Shown here: in pieces, positions 1 to 7,626 of the stretch
Position numbering within the stretch: position 1 is the first letter of the stretch
Layout of the letters: each line of letters begins with the position of its first letter
From: an uncultured euryarchaeote
GTDB lineage: Archaea > Thermoplasmatota > Poseidoniia > Poseidoniales > Poseidoniaceae
Reading direction: 5' to 3'
Assembly (NCBI GenBank): GCA_937897365.1
Contig: CALCOP010000031.1
Span: forward strand, 1-20,459
Length of the DNA: 20,459 bases
The notes under the pieces: generated by a model
What the model was told of the DNA's origin: nothing
Seen by the model: only the letters and a program-made list of their open reading frames with translations
Database searches by the model: none
Position numbers and translations under genes: made by a program

Positions 1-105
1 ATCCAGCAAGGCCAGCCCCTTCTTGATGCTTCGCATGGTTCAGACCGTATGGAGATTGTGCGCCGACAGAAATCTGCATGTTTGATCAACTCATACATCC
101 CATGA
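1..105 (+). CDS. C-terminal fragment of an unidentified protein (partial)
   Basis: Frame 1 is open from the first base and ends in TGA at 103-105, giving 34 residues that finish with LINSYIP. The composition is ordinary for a soluble protein, and the end would sit 28 bases from the end of the converging exporter gene, which fits the compact layout. I do not recognise the family. The rival reading is a minus-strand start at base 36 (MRSIKKGLALLD, running off the left edge) downstream of the exporter. The two overlap and cannot both be right; I slightly prefer the plus-strand reading. The call rests only on openness and spacing. Confidence 0.35.
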   Translation: MQQGQPLLDASHGSDRMEIVRRQKSACLINSYIP

Positions 106-133
106 AGGAGAGGCAGAATGGGCAAGGATTTCG

Positions 134-2479
134 TCATTCTTCGGATTGTTTGCCTTCGTTAACGAAGTCAGAATCGGGTTTGGCTGAGAAGAACCGCTCC
201 AACCATTTTGGTGACCACCAGTTCCATTTGCCCATAAGTCGCATTGTGGAGGGAACGATGAGCGCACGAACAAGTGTAGCATCAATGAATATCGCCAATG
301 CGAGACCTAAACCGATCTGTTTGAGGATGACGACTGAGGAGAGGCCAAAAGCGCTGAAAACGACAACCATGATGGCAGCTGCACCGGTGATAAGACCGCC
401 CGTTTTCTGTAGACCATTGGCGACTGCAAGCGTATTGTCCCCCGTTCGCTCCCATTCTTCATGGATTCGTGACAACATCAAAACTTCGTAATCCATTGAC
501 AGCCCAAACACGATACAGAACATGATGACTGGATTACCGGAATCGATGGGTTGTGCGGTAAAGTTCAGCAGCGATTCACCGTAACCCCACTGGAACACCC
601 AAACGAGCATACCGAACGAGGCAGAAATGGACAAGATGTTCATGGCAATAGCCTTGACAGGGATTATTACAGATCTTACTTGAAGGAAAATCAGGAACAT
701 TGTAGCGATTAAAATGAAAGCCAAAGCCCGAGGCAGGTTATCAGCGATTGCTTGTAAATTATCTGCATTATATGCAGCAAAGCCGGCAACCATCAGTCGG
801 TCTCCCTCTCCTCCAAAATCTTCGAGGAAATCATCTCTGTCTTCTCGAATAGATTCAACCATCTCTCGTGAGTCTACACTGGTTTGTGCGCCGACAAGTT
901 GCAAAGAGATGAGCGTAGCACTTTCACCTACAAACGCAGCACGCAAACTCTCACGTAACATGTTGTCTTCAGGTGAAAGAAATTCTGCAGGTGCCGACCA
1001 GTAATCGACAACATCTTGCGCACTCATCGATGGATCCGGCAGCCCAACACCGATACCTCCAGAAACTCGGTCATCCTTCAAAAGGTCGGAAATGTAAGCG
1101 TGCATGGAACGTAGATTTTCCTCTGCAAGTGGGTCTTGTCCCGAAGTGTCGATTACAATAGCAATTGAATTGGCTGCTTGGTCAGGCCATTTCTCGTCGA
1201 TTAATTCCATGCCCTGACGAGATTCGTCATCTGGCGGTAGAGCCTGCCATGAGGATAAGGAAAATTCAGCATACATGAAAGGAGCTCCAGCGCCGAGCAA
1301 CAAAATCAAGACCGGGATTAAAACAGTCCACGGACGGTCCATGACTCTCTTCGCGATGCGAGCCCAAACGCCATCATCTCTTGCCGACATGTCAAGGGCG
1401 AACGGAACTTTCCACTTGTTTACCCGAGGGCCAAGCATCGCCATCACAGCAGGTAGGCAAATGGTCGAATACACCATGGCGATAAAGACTGCAATCGTCC
1501 CTCCGATACCAAGCGAGGGTAGACTTGTATTGGTGAAGAACAGCATCCCCATGAGTCCTATAGCAACGGTAATACCGGAATAGAAAACCGCTTTTCCCGC
1601 AGTTGCACTGCTCATTGCAGTTGCAGTACGAACGTCATGTCCCCGGGCCAGTTCCTCTCGGAATCGATTCACTAAGAAGAGGGAATAGTCGATTGAAACT
1701 CCTATTCCGATAAGCGAGATGATATTTGTAGAGTAAACGGTGACGTCAGTGACATTGGAAAGCCAGATGGTCATACCGATAGCAGCCGCGACCGTACCAA
1801 TTCCGACACCAACTGGAAGTAATGCTGCGACAATGGAGCCGAACACGATTCCGAGAATCAAAATTGAAAGCGGACCTGAAACCAATTCAGCCTTGATCAG
1901 GTCTTTCTTTATTCGATCATCAAATGTCCAATCAATAGCAATGCCATCGGTCATTAACGCCTCAAATGGCTCGTCAATTGACACCGTGTCGTGGAGTTCG
2001 GTCATGATGCTTTTTGCTTCTTTGCGATTGGTATCAAATCGAACGGTATTGATGGCATAATTTCCGTCGTCATCAGACGCAAATACGTCCTTACGGTCGA
2101 CCTGTTCGACCTCCCAAGAATATTCAATTGTGATGTCCTCGTGATTCTCAAAATCCGACAACGCTTCTATCACGGCGTTGCGCCATTCATCGCTTGAATC
2201 GTTGAGCGTTGAATGATGAACCACATATCGGAAAAATTGGCCCGAATCCTGTCCATCGTTGCTAAAACGCTCCGAAATGAGGTTGCCGGCATTTACCGAC
2301 TCGACATCATCTTCACCAAATCCTTCAGCCCAGTCCGCACCCAAGGCGGTCAGACTGGTCATAAAGATACACGAGATCAAGCCAAAAGCAAACATTGTCT
2401 TTCGCCAGTCGTGAATAAATAAACCGAGTTTGTAGAAAGCGCGATGTTCAAGCTGTTTGGGGTCAGTCGCGCCCTCCAT
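134..2479 (-). CDS. MMPL/RND-superfamily membrane transporter
   Basis: A 781-residue integral membrane protein with the two-fold RND/MMPL design. Each half has one N-terminal helix (about residues 27-48 and 384-402), an extracytoplasmic domain (about 50-200 and 405-580), and a five-helix block (about 202-350 and 583-745). The hallmark Asp-Tyr pairs are visible in GVSIDYSLFLVNRF (D264-Y265) and GLSMDYEVLMLSR (D663-Y664). The equivalent pairs form the proton relay in mycobacterial MmpL3, so proton-driven export of a lipid or other hydrophobic molecule is likely. The substrate cannot be read from the sequence. The length is typical of short archaeal and bacterial MMPL proteins. The ATG at 2479 lies 110 bases from the divergent msrA gene, and no Shine-Dalgarno motif precedes it. 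A SecDF-like role is less likely, because the two halves are fused and the MMPL signature is clear. Confidence 0.9.
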   Translation of the reverse strand: MEGATDPKQLEHRAFYKLGLFIHDWRKTMFAFGLISCIFMTSLTALGADWAEGFGEDDVESVNAGNLISERFSNDGQDSGQFFRYVVHHSTLNDSSDEWRNAVIEALSDFENHEDITIEYSWEVEQVDRKDVFASDDDGNYAINTVRFDTNRKEAKSIMTELHDTVSIDEPFEALMTDGIAIDWTFDDRIKKDLIKAELVSGPLSILILGIVFGSIVAALLPVGVGIGTVAAAIGMTIWLSNVTDVTVYSTNIISLIGIGVSIDYSLFLVNRFREELARGHDVRTATAMSSATAGKAVFYSGITVAIGLMGMLFFTNTSLPSLGIGGTIAVFIAMVYSTICLPAVMAMLGPRVNKWKVPFALDMSARDDGVWARIAKRVMDRPWTVLIPVLILLLGAGAPFMYAEFSLSSWQALPPDDESRQGMELIDEKWPDQAANSIAIVIDTSGQDPLAEENLRSMHAYISDLLKDDRVSGGIGVGLPDPSMSAQDVVDYWSAPAEFLSPEDNMLRESLRAAFVGESATLISLQLVGAQTSVDSREMVESIREDRDDFLEDFGGEGDRLMVAGFAAYNADNLQAIADNLPRALAFILIATMFLIFLQVRSVIIPVKAIAMNILSISASFGMLVWVFQWGYGESLLNFTAQPIDSGNPVIMFCIVFGLSMDYEVLMLSRIHEEWERTGDNTLAVANGLQKTGGLITGAAAIMVVVFSAFGLSSVVILKQIGLGLALAIFIDATLVRALIVPSTMRLMGKWNWWSPKWLERFFSAKPDSDFVNEGKQSEE

Positions 2480-2544
2480 AAGCGCCGGGGGTGACCATTG
2501 CTTTATGAAAGAATGTTTATTTTTGTCTCGTTGTTATCAGTTAA

Positions 2545-2554
2545 TTTATCTATA
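2545..2554 (+). promoter_or_regulatory. Candidate TATA box for msrA
   Basis: The sequence TTTATCTATA lies 35-45 bases before the msrA ATG in the AT-rich part of the divergent gap. This spacing would give a very short leader, as is common for archaeal first genes, and no Shine-Dalgarno motif is seen before that ATG. The call rests on composition and position only. Confidence 0.3.
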
Positions 2555-2589
2555 CGAGGATTCAAATCATCCACCTCAAACCCAAACAC

Positions 2590-3114
2590 ATGGAACGAGC
2601 ATTACTCGGAGGTGGCTGCTTTTGGTGCACAGAAGGCGCCTTCAAAGGATTGTATGGTGTTGAATCAGCATTACCTGCCTACGCAGGGGGACATGACCCG
2701 AACCCACGCTATGAACCAGTTTGTTCGGGAACCACTGGTCATGCTGAGATTGTCGAAGTTGTTTTCGATCCCGACCTCATTCCCTTTGAGACCATTTTGG
2801 AAGTCTTTTTTACGGTCCATGACCCAACTCAACTCAACCGTCAGGGCAATGATGTCGGTACGCAATATCGCAGTTGTATCATGCCAACAACTGAACAACA
2901 GAGACTGGTTGCTCAAATTACCATTGAGAAGATGCAAGCCTACTATGACCGTCCAATTGTCACCACCATTGAAGAAGCGAAGCACTTCACATTGGCTGAA
3001 GAATACCATCACGATTACTACGCTCGTAACCCAGGACAAGGCTACTGTATGGCAGTTGTCGGGCCAAAATTAAGTAAGGTTCGTGCGAAACACGCTCATC
3101 TCTACGTAGCGTGA
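2590..3114 (+). CDS. msrA: Peptide-methionine (S)-S-oxide reductase MsrA
   Basis: A 174-residue cytoplasmic enzyme that reduces methionine S-sulfoxide in proteins and as free amino acid, using thioredoxin as electron donor. The MsrA signature GGGCFWCTEGAF is at residues 7-18, with the nucleophile Cys10. The NDVGTQYRS motif and the C-terminal EEYHHDYYARNPGQGYC segment, which carries a likely recycling Cys, are also present. The start puts the catalytic motif almost at the N-terminus, as in short MsrA forms, and upstream sequence does not continue the family. The gene diverges from the exporter and is followed 32 bases later by the glutamate-semialdehyde dehydrogenase, so the two may be co-transcribed. 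No MsrB domain is fused. Confidence 0.95.
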   Translation: MERALLGGGCFWCTEGAFKGLYGVESALPAYAGGHDPNPRYEPVCSGTTGHAEIVEVVFDPDLIPFETILEVFFTVHDPTQLNRQGNDVGTQYRSCIMPTTEQQRLVAQITIEKMQAYYDRPIVTTIEEAKHFTLAEEYHHDYYARNPGQGYCMAVVGPKLSKVRAKHAHLYVA

Positions 3115-3146
3115 TGTTGAAGTGGCGGGTGCGATAGCATCGTCGC

Positions 3147-4784
3147 ATGGTGAACAATGTTCCTCGACCACCGACCCCGATTAACGAACCCGTGCTTGGC
3201 TATCTACCCGGCAGCCCTGAACGCGCTGCGCTCAAAGCAGAAATCGCTCGACAAGAAAGTGAAATTCTTGAAATCCCCTGTATCATCAACGGAAAAGAAG
3301 TGTTCACAGGTGATGTTGTTGAACAAGTCATGCCACACGACCACAGCCACGTTTTAGCTCGAGTTCACATGGCAACCAAAGCCAACGTTGAGGAGGCTAT
3401 TCAAGCATCTCTGGATGCACATGAAATGTGGTCAACCATGCCTTGGGAAGCACGATGTGCTATCTTCCTGAAAGCAAGTGAATTATTGCGGGGAGAATAC
3501 CGCGCACAAATCAACGCCAGCACCATGCTCAACCAATCAAAAACATGTCATCAAGCCGAAATTGATTCTGCCTGTGAACTGATTGACTTTTGGCGATTCA
3601 ATGCTGATTATGCTCGTGATATCTACGAAGACATGCAACCGCCAGTCTCTCCTTCAAGCATGTGGAACTCAAGTGAGGTCAGACCGCTCGAAGGATTTGT
3701 CTTTTCCGTCACACCATTTAATTTCTCCAGTATCGCTGCAAATCTTCCTTCAAGTATGGCCATCATGGGCAACACTGGCGTTTGGAAACCGAGTCGAAAC
3801 TCGTATGTATCTAACTACTTACTTATGCGACTGATGATGGATGCCGGCCTTCCAGCTGGTGTCATCAACTTCATCCCTGGCAAAGCAAGTATGGTTGGAG
3901 ATACCGTTCTTTCTCATCCAATGCTCGCTGGCATCCACTTTACAGGCTCGACCAATGTTTTCAGAAACATGTGGCGAGATGTAGCCAACAATCTCGAGAC
4001 ATATCGGTCTTACCCACGCGTTGTTGGAGAAACCGGAGGAAAGGACTTCATTGTCGCTCACCCGGATTGTGATGAGGCAGCATTGATTGTCGCACTGTTG
4101 CGTGGTTCTTTCGAGTTCCAAGGGCAAAAGTGTAGTGCTGCAAGCCGTGCATACATTCCTCAAAGTGTTTGGGACCGCATCAAAGACGAATATTGCGCTG
4201 AAGTTGGAAAAATCACCGTTGGAGATCCTCGTGACTTTAGCAATTTCATGTCAGCGGTTATCGATAAGAAATCCTTTGACAACATTGCAGGATATATCGA
4301 CCGAGCCAAGGCGGATGCGGGATGTGAAATCGTAACCGGTGGTGGCTATGATGATACGACTGGTTATTTCATCGAGCCGACAACAATTGTTTGTTCAGAC
4401 CCGCATTACGAGTCGATGGCTGAGGAGATATTTGGCCCTGTTCTCTCCATTCATATCTATCCTGACGAAGGATACGATGCGGTGCTCAAAACATGTGATG
4501 AGACATCAGAATACGCTTTGACAGGTTCAATATTTGCAACCAAGCGAGAAGATATTCTCACTGCAATGAAGGCGCTCCGCTACTCATCAGGAAACTTCTA
4601 CATCAATGACAAGCCAACAGGTGCTGTCGTCGGTCAGCAACCGTTTGGTGGTGCTCGAGGCAGTGGAACCAACGACAAGGCTGGTTCGCCACTCAACTTG
4701 TTGCGTTGGGTATCTCCTCGTTCAATTAAGGAAACATTTGCTCCGCCACATTCGTGGGGCTATGGCTTCCTTGAAGACAAGTGA
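3147..4784 (+). CDS. L-glutamate gamma-semialdehyde (1-pyrroline-5-carboxylate) dehydrogenase, ALDH4A1 type
   Basis: A 545-residue NAD-dependent aldehyde dehydrogenase that should oxidise glutamate semialdehyde, in equilibrium with pyrroline-5-carboxylate, to glutamate in proline and ornithine breakdown. Visible ALDH elements are the oxyanion Asn in TPFNFSS (N191), the cofactor Lys in VWKPS (K214), the FTGSTNVF nucleotide loop, the general base in VVGETGGKDF (E295), the nucleophile in FQGQKCSAASRAY (C329), the EEIFGPVL motif, and the late PFGGARGSGTNDKAG motif. The length, the long N-terminal segment and the GSTNVF variant resemble the mitochondrial/Bacteroidetes P5C dehydrogenase family rather than RocA or PutA. 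No proline dehydrogenase is in the window. The ATG follows msrA by 32 bases. The last 25 bases overlap the converging small membrane-protein gene. Confidence 0.88.
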   Translation: MVNNVPRPPTPINEPVLGYLPGSPERAALKAEIARQESEILEIPCIINGKEVFTGDVVEQVMPHDHSHVLARVHMATKANVEEAIQASLDAHEMWSTMPWEARCAIFLKASELLRGEYRAQINASTMLNQSKTCHQAEIDSACELIDFWRFNADYARDIYEDMQPPVSPSSMWNSSEVRPLEGFVFSVTPFNFSSIAANLPSSMAIMGNTGVWKPSRNSYVSNYLLMRLMMDAGLPAGVINFIPGKASMVGDTVLSHPMLAGIHFTGSTNVFRNMWRDVANNLETYRSYPRVVGETGGKDFIVAHPDCDEAALIVALLRGSFEFQGQKCSAASRAYIPQSVWDRIKDEYCAEVGKITVGDPRDFSNFMSAVIDKKSFDNIAGYIDRAKADAGCEIVTGGGYDDTTGYFIEPTTIVCSDPHYESMAEEIFGPVLSIHIYPDEGYDAVLKTCDETSEYALTGSIFATKREDILTAMKALRYSSGNFYINDKPTGAVVGQQPFGGARGSGTNDKAGSPLNLLRWVSPRSIKETFAPPHSWGYGFLEDK

Positions 4785-5071
4785 ATAGATTGTTTTTTAG
4801 AACGGTCGATTCGGTGAAGTGAATCGACGAGAACACGTGTTTCTGTTTTTTGACTCACAAGCGAGATGAGCCACCAGCCAATGGTGAGTAAGGGCGTAGA
4901 AATAAAGAACACCAAGCCGAGCCACAGCGTGAAACTACCGTCCGTTCTCGGCCATGACCATAGGCCAACAACCAGCAGGAGCAACAGAAAATACAAGCGA
5001 GCAGCCTCGCTTGGCGTAGACCATCCACGATGATCTTTCCGAGGAGCAAAGAGATATTCTCTTAATCCCAT
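4760..5071 (-). CDS. Small two-helix membrane protein, unknown function
   Basis: A 103-residue protein. A short polar N-terminus (MGLREYLFAPRKDHRGW) is followed by two hydrophobic helices, about residues 27-41 and 49-71, and a basic polar tail of about 30 residues (VDSLHRIDRSKK). The charge pattern predicts a helical hairpin in the membrane. I do not recognise a family. It is supported by coherent membrane-protein composition, an intact frame filling an otherwise empty gap, and the compact overlap of 25 bases with the end of the converging dehydrogenase gene. It diverges from the PrsW-type protease gene, about 200 bases away. The ATG at 5071 has no Shine-Dalgarno motif but lies beside an AATTTAAAT stretch. 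Confidence 0.65.
   Translation of the reverse strand: MGLREYLFAPRKDHRGWSTPSEAARLYFLLLLLVVGLWSWPRTDGSFTLWLGLVFFISTPLLTIGWWLISLVSQKTETRVLVDSLHRIDRSKKQSIHLSSRKP
4791..4828 (+). terminator. Candidate T-tract terminator and hairpin after the dehydrogenase gene
   Basis: Six T residues (4792-4797) start 7 bases after the dehydrogenase stop. They are followed by a perfect 8-bp inverted repeat, GTCGATTC (4805-4812) and GAATCGAC (4821-4828), with an 8-base loop. Archaeal RNA polymerase can terminate at T-tracts alone. The order T-tract then hairpin is not that of a bacterial intrinsic terminator. The segment also encodes the tail of the converging small gene, so the symmetry could be incidental. Confidence 0.35.
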
Positions 5072-5273
5072 GATTTAAATTCTGAACGATGAGGTTATCA
5101 AGGCGTGTTTTTCTTTCAATGTCTCCGGTGCATTCATGTGTGAGGGTGATGAGGCCCAATCCCGCAATGATGAGTGCTTGAGCCGACTGCTGTTTATCTC
5201 AGTGACGAGTGATGGGCGAACTGAGCGGGACCTCTTGGTAAATGTGATAGGGAACTCCCTTGCTGTTCACATC

Positions 5274-6704
5274 ATGCAGGGACTTCCAACAACGCCGTTG
5301 ACCCCTGCTCCTCCTGGCCTGGTATTGGCACATCCATCTTCGCCGTGGAAAGTAGTGCGCTCAATGCTCGGCTTTGTTTTCCTTGTTCTGATTACCGTTC
5401 AGGTATCTTCAGTTCCGATTTTTGCAGGAATTCTTGACAGTGATTTGGATGGAGATATTGGACCTTCCAATCCGTTGTTAACCATTTTTGGTTCAGCATG
5501 CTTGATTCCGTGCGTTGCCGGATTCGCATTTCTTCGACGGCCTAAACTCACACACATTATTCGAGGCAGAGAGTCACCTTTTGGACTCACCTTCAATATG
5601 ATTGCACCTCGAACTGCGATTCAAACTCCAGTTCCTATCGTGATTGAACACCACCTTGTGAGAGATTCAGCTCCATTAGAAATGCCTCCCGGAAAACATC
5701 TGTGGATGTTATTCTTCGGTGGGGTATTCATCAGTACATTGTTTATGTTGCCTCTTATGTATGGCCTGAACGTCTACACAGCCATGCTTTTTGCCTTCAT
5801 CGCTATACCAGCATTTGTGATCGGATTCTCGACCCCAGTTTTTGCATGGTGGTCGACATTGAATGCCTACTTTGGTTTACCAACAACTCGTCGATTGGCC
5901 GAATGGATGTTAATTGCTGGCATGGTTTCAACACTCCCCGCCATTTTGATTAACTCATTTTTCTCTCCAATACTACTCAACGCTATTGGCTTTGAAACCA
6001 CTGACCCAATGAGTCTCGGTTATGGAATGATTCTGTTTCTCTCAGCACCCATTGGCGAAGAAATATGTAAGGCCGTAGCCGTATTCGTATTGGCACGATT
6101 TATCGACAGTCCTCGACGGGGTTTCCAAATTGGATTCACCGTCGGACTGGGTTTTGCACTCCTTGAAAATTCAATGTATGTATTGACGGCTTTCTTTGCT
6201 GGAGAAGCGGCAGCGTTTTCATTTGCATTCACCAGTATCTTGCGAGGAATAGGTTCGATTCCAGCTCATGGACTTTGGACGGGGATTTCAGGCTACGCCA
6301 TTGGGCACTACCTCTGCAACAGAGCGGTTCAGGTTCAACAACCGGGTTACGTGGTTGGACAAGAAAGCAGCATCTCAGAAACCGAACAGGCATGGATGCT
6401 TATGGACTCGTCAGGTCGAATTATCAAACAGTCCTCAACAGAATATGCCCCCGACATACGCATTCCGAAGTGGTTATGCTCCTCAAAAGAAGAATCGTTA
6501 CCGCTTCCGAAAAACCCGTTTTATGCAGTTGGTTTGGCGATATTTTTTCACTCCTTTTGGAACGGTTCTTCATGGCTTTTAGGTCTTTTAACCGATGACG
6601 TCTTTTGGGGCATTCAATTACTTGCGGTGTTTGTGTGGGTGACTTTCTTAATTATCGCACTTTGGCAGATAACCCGAAAAATCCTTCCTACGGCTCTCTC
6701 ATGA
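5274..6704 (+). CDS. PrsW-family intramembrane metalloprotease-like protein
   Basis: A 476-residue multi-helix membrane protein from the chosen ATG at 5274. PrsW and the wider CPBP-related group cleave membrane substrates, and in Bacillus PrsW cuts an anti-sigma factor. The family motifs appear in order: APIGEEICKAVAV (E262, E263, K266), GLGFALLENSMYV (E298, N299), PAHGLWTGISGYAIGH (H332) and HSFWNGSSW (H426, N430). These are the expected metal-binding and catalytic positions inside helices. A soluble insert of about 75 residues lies between the third and fourth motifs, and about six helices precede the catalytic core. The frame is open upstream to an ATG at 5136, but those residues are polar, unlike the protein, and lie in the divergent promoter region. 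The substrate is unknown; no sigma or anti-sigma genes are nearby, as expected for an archaeon. Confidence 0.85.
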   Translation: MQGLPTTPLTPAPPGLVLAHPSSPWKVVRSMLGFVFLVLITVQVSSVPIFAGILDSDLDGDIGPSNPLLTIFGSACLIPCVAGFAFLRRPKLTHIIRGRESPFGLTFNMIAPRTAIQTPVPIVIEHHLVRDSAPLEMPPGKHLWMLFFGGVFISTLFMLPLMYGLNVYTAMLFAFIAIPAFVIGFSTPVFAWWSTLNAYFGLPTTRRLAEWMLIAGMVSTLPAILINSFFSPILLNAIGFETTDPMSLGYGMILFLSAPIGEEICKAVAVFVLARFIDSPRRGFQIGFTVGLGFALLENSMYVLTAFFAGEAAAFSFAFTSILRGIGSIPAHGLWTGISGYAIGHYLCNRAVQVQQPGYVVGQESSISETEQAWMLMDSSGRIIKQSSTEYAPDIRIPKWLCSSKEESLPLPKNPFYAVGLAIFFHSFWNGSSWLLGLLTDDVFWGIQLLAVFVWVTFLIIALWQITRKILPTALS

Positions 6705-6716
6705 ACATTCATGAGA
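6697..6716. promoter_or_regulatory. 9-bp perfect inverted repeat spanning the protease stop codon
   Basis: TCTCATGAA and TTCATGAGA are separated by two bases, giving a 20-base near-palindrome that includes the TGA stop of the protease gene. It ends six bases before the candidate TATA box of the next gene. It could be a regulator-binding operator next to the promoter or a short RNA hairpin at the end of the upstream message. No T-tract follows it directly. Confidence 0.45.
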
Positions 6717-6721
6717 AACGA

Positions 6722-6728
6722 CATATAG
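6722..6728 (+). promoter_or_regulatory. Candidate TATA box for the DUF92 gene
   Basis: CATATAG lies 63-69 bases before the DUF92 ATG, preceded by a purine-rich GAAACG stretch where an archaeal BRE element would sit. This would give a leader of roughly 40 bases that includes the Shine-Dalgarno motif. The call is based on sequence appearance and spacing. Confidence 0.35.
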
Positions 6729-6778
6729 CGGATTTCTTATGCAAAGCACCTTTGAATGAGAAGAAACCCGCTTAAGTT

Positions 6779-6784
6779 GGAGGA
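6779..6784 (+). promoter_or_regulatory. Shine-Dalgarno motif of the DUF92 gene
   Basis: GGAGGA lies six bases before the ATG at 6791. This shows that the organism uses Shine-Dalgarno pairing for at least some genes and fixes this start. Confidence 0.7.
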
Positions 6785-6790
6785 ATATCG

Positions 6791-7564
6791 ATGGATGTGC
6801 TTTCTGGTGGTCTCAATCAAGGCAACTTGATCGTGACTACTGCACTTCTCATAGGCCTTGTCATCACTTCAAGTAAAGCAAAAATGCTTGACAACTCTGG
6901 CGTTCTTGCTGCAACTGCGCTTGGTTTTGTCGTCGGAGGAATGGGGCATTGGACATGGCTTTTGATTCTACTCGGATTCCTTTTAGCATCCCACAAGGCA
7001 ACTAAATGGAGATTCGAAGAAAAGAAGGCGAGAGGAATGTCTGAATCAGATGACGGACATCGGAGTTACGGCAATGTCATCGCCAACGGTGGCCTTCCAG
7101 GATTAGTAGCGATATTCGCATTCGTTACCGAAGACTGGTACAATGGAATATGGATGTTTGGCGCTGCAGTCGCAGTTGCCTCCTCAGACACATTTGCCAG
7201 TGAAATTGGCTGTTTGGATGACAATGTACGAATGATCACAACCATGAAGCCTTGTGAACCGGGTGTCAATGGTGGATTCTCACCCTCTGGACAAAAAGCG
7301 GCTCTTCTTGGTTCATGCATGATAGCAATACTCACGTTAGGTGCGTGGTTTGTAACAAATACCGACGGAGACAGTGTGATGATTGGTCTCCAAAAAACGG
7401 CAATTGTTGCCTTACTGGGATGGCTTGGCTGTCAAGTCGACAGCCTCTTAGGCGCTGTATTTGAAAATCGAGGATATCTTACAAAAGGTGGAGTGAACGG
7501 TATTTCAATTACCTTTGGAATGCTCGCAATGTGGCTTCTCTTATCTTCAAACCTCTTTGTTTGA
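6791..7564 (+). CDS. DUF92 (TMEM19/VTE6-like) membrane protein
   Basis: A 257-residue membrane protein of about six or seven helices. It carries the DUF92 landmarks: LDNSGVLAATALGFVVGG near residues 33-50, the RSYGNVIANGG motif, VASSDTFASEIG, the loop PGVNGGFSPSGQKAALLGS, and the C-terminal GCQVDSLLGAVFENRGYLTKGGVN. The best-studied relative is plant VTE6, a phytyl-phosphate kinase. By analogy an isoprenoid-phosphate kinase role is possible, which would suit an organism that makes isoprenoid membrane lipids, but the substrate here is inference. The start is fixed by GGAGGA six bases upstream. The gene lies 86 bases after the protease gene and 62 bases before the thioredoxin-fold protein gene, all on the same strand. 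Confidence 0.88.
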   Translation: MDVLSGGLNQGNLIVTTALLIGLVITSSKAKMLDNSGVLAATALGFVVGGMGHWTWLLILLGFLLASHKATKWRFEEKKARGMSESDDGHRSYGNVIANGGLPGLVAIFAFVTEDWYNGIWMFGAAVAVASSDTFASEIGCLDDNVRMITTMKPCEPGVNGGFSPSGQKAALLGSCMIAILTLGAWFVTNTDGDSVMIGLQKTAIVALLGWLGCQVDSLLGAVFENRGYLTKGGVNGISITFGMLAMWLLLSSNLFV

Positions 7565-7616
7565 CTTTCTACCATCATTCTCAATGGGCCACTGCCTTCA
7601 TGAACCAAAACCATGT

Positions 7617-7622
7617 GGTGAT
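7617..7622 (+). promoter_or_regulatory. Shine-Dalgarno motif deciding the start at 7627
   Basis: GGTGAT, complementary to the end of archaeal 16S rRNA, lies four bases before the ATG at 7627. It favours that start over the in-frame ATGs at 7531, 7600 and 7621. Confidence 0.5.
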
Positions 7623-7626
7623 GACA

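Noticed and set aside
2498..3073. 191-residue plus-strand frame overlapping msrA
   Set aside because: It lies in another frame over an unambiguous msrA and has low-information composition.
5136..5273. 46-residue N-terminal extension of the PrsW-type protein
   Set aside because: The residues are polar and unlike the family, and they occupy the divergent promoter region; the ATG at 5274 is preferred.
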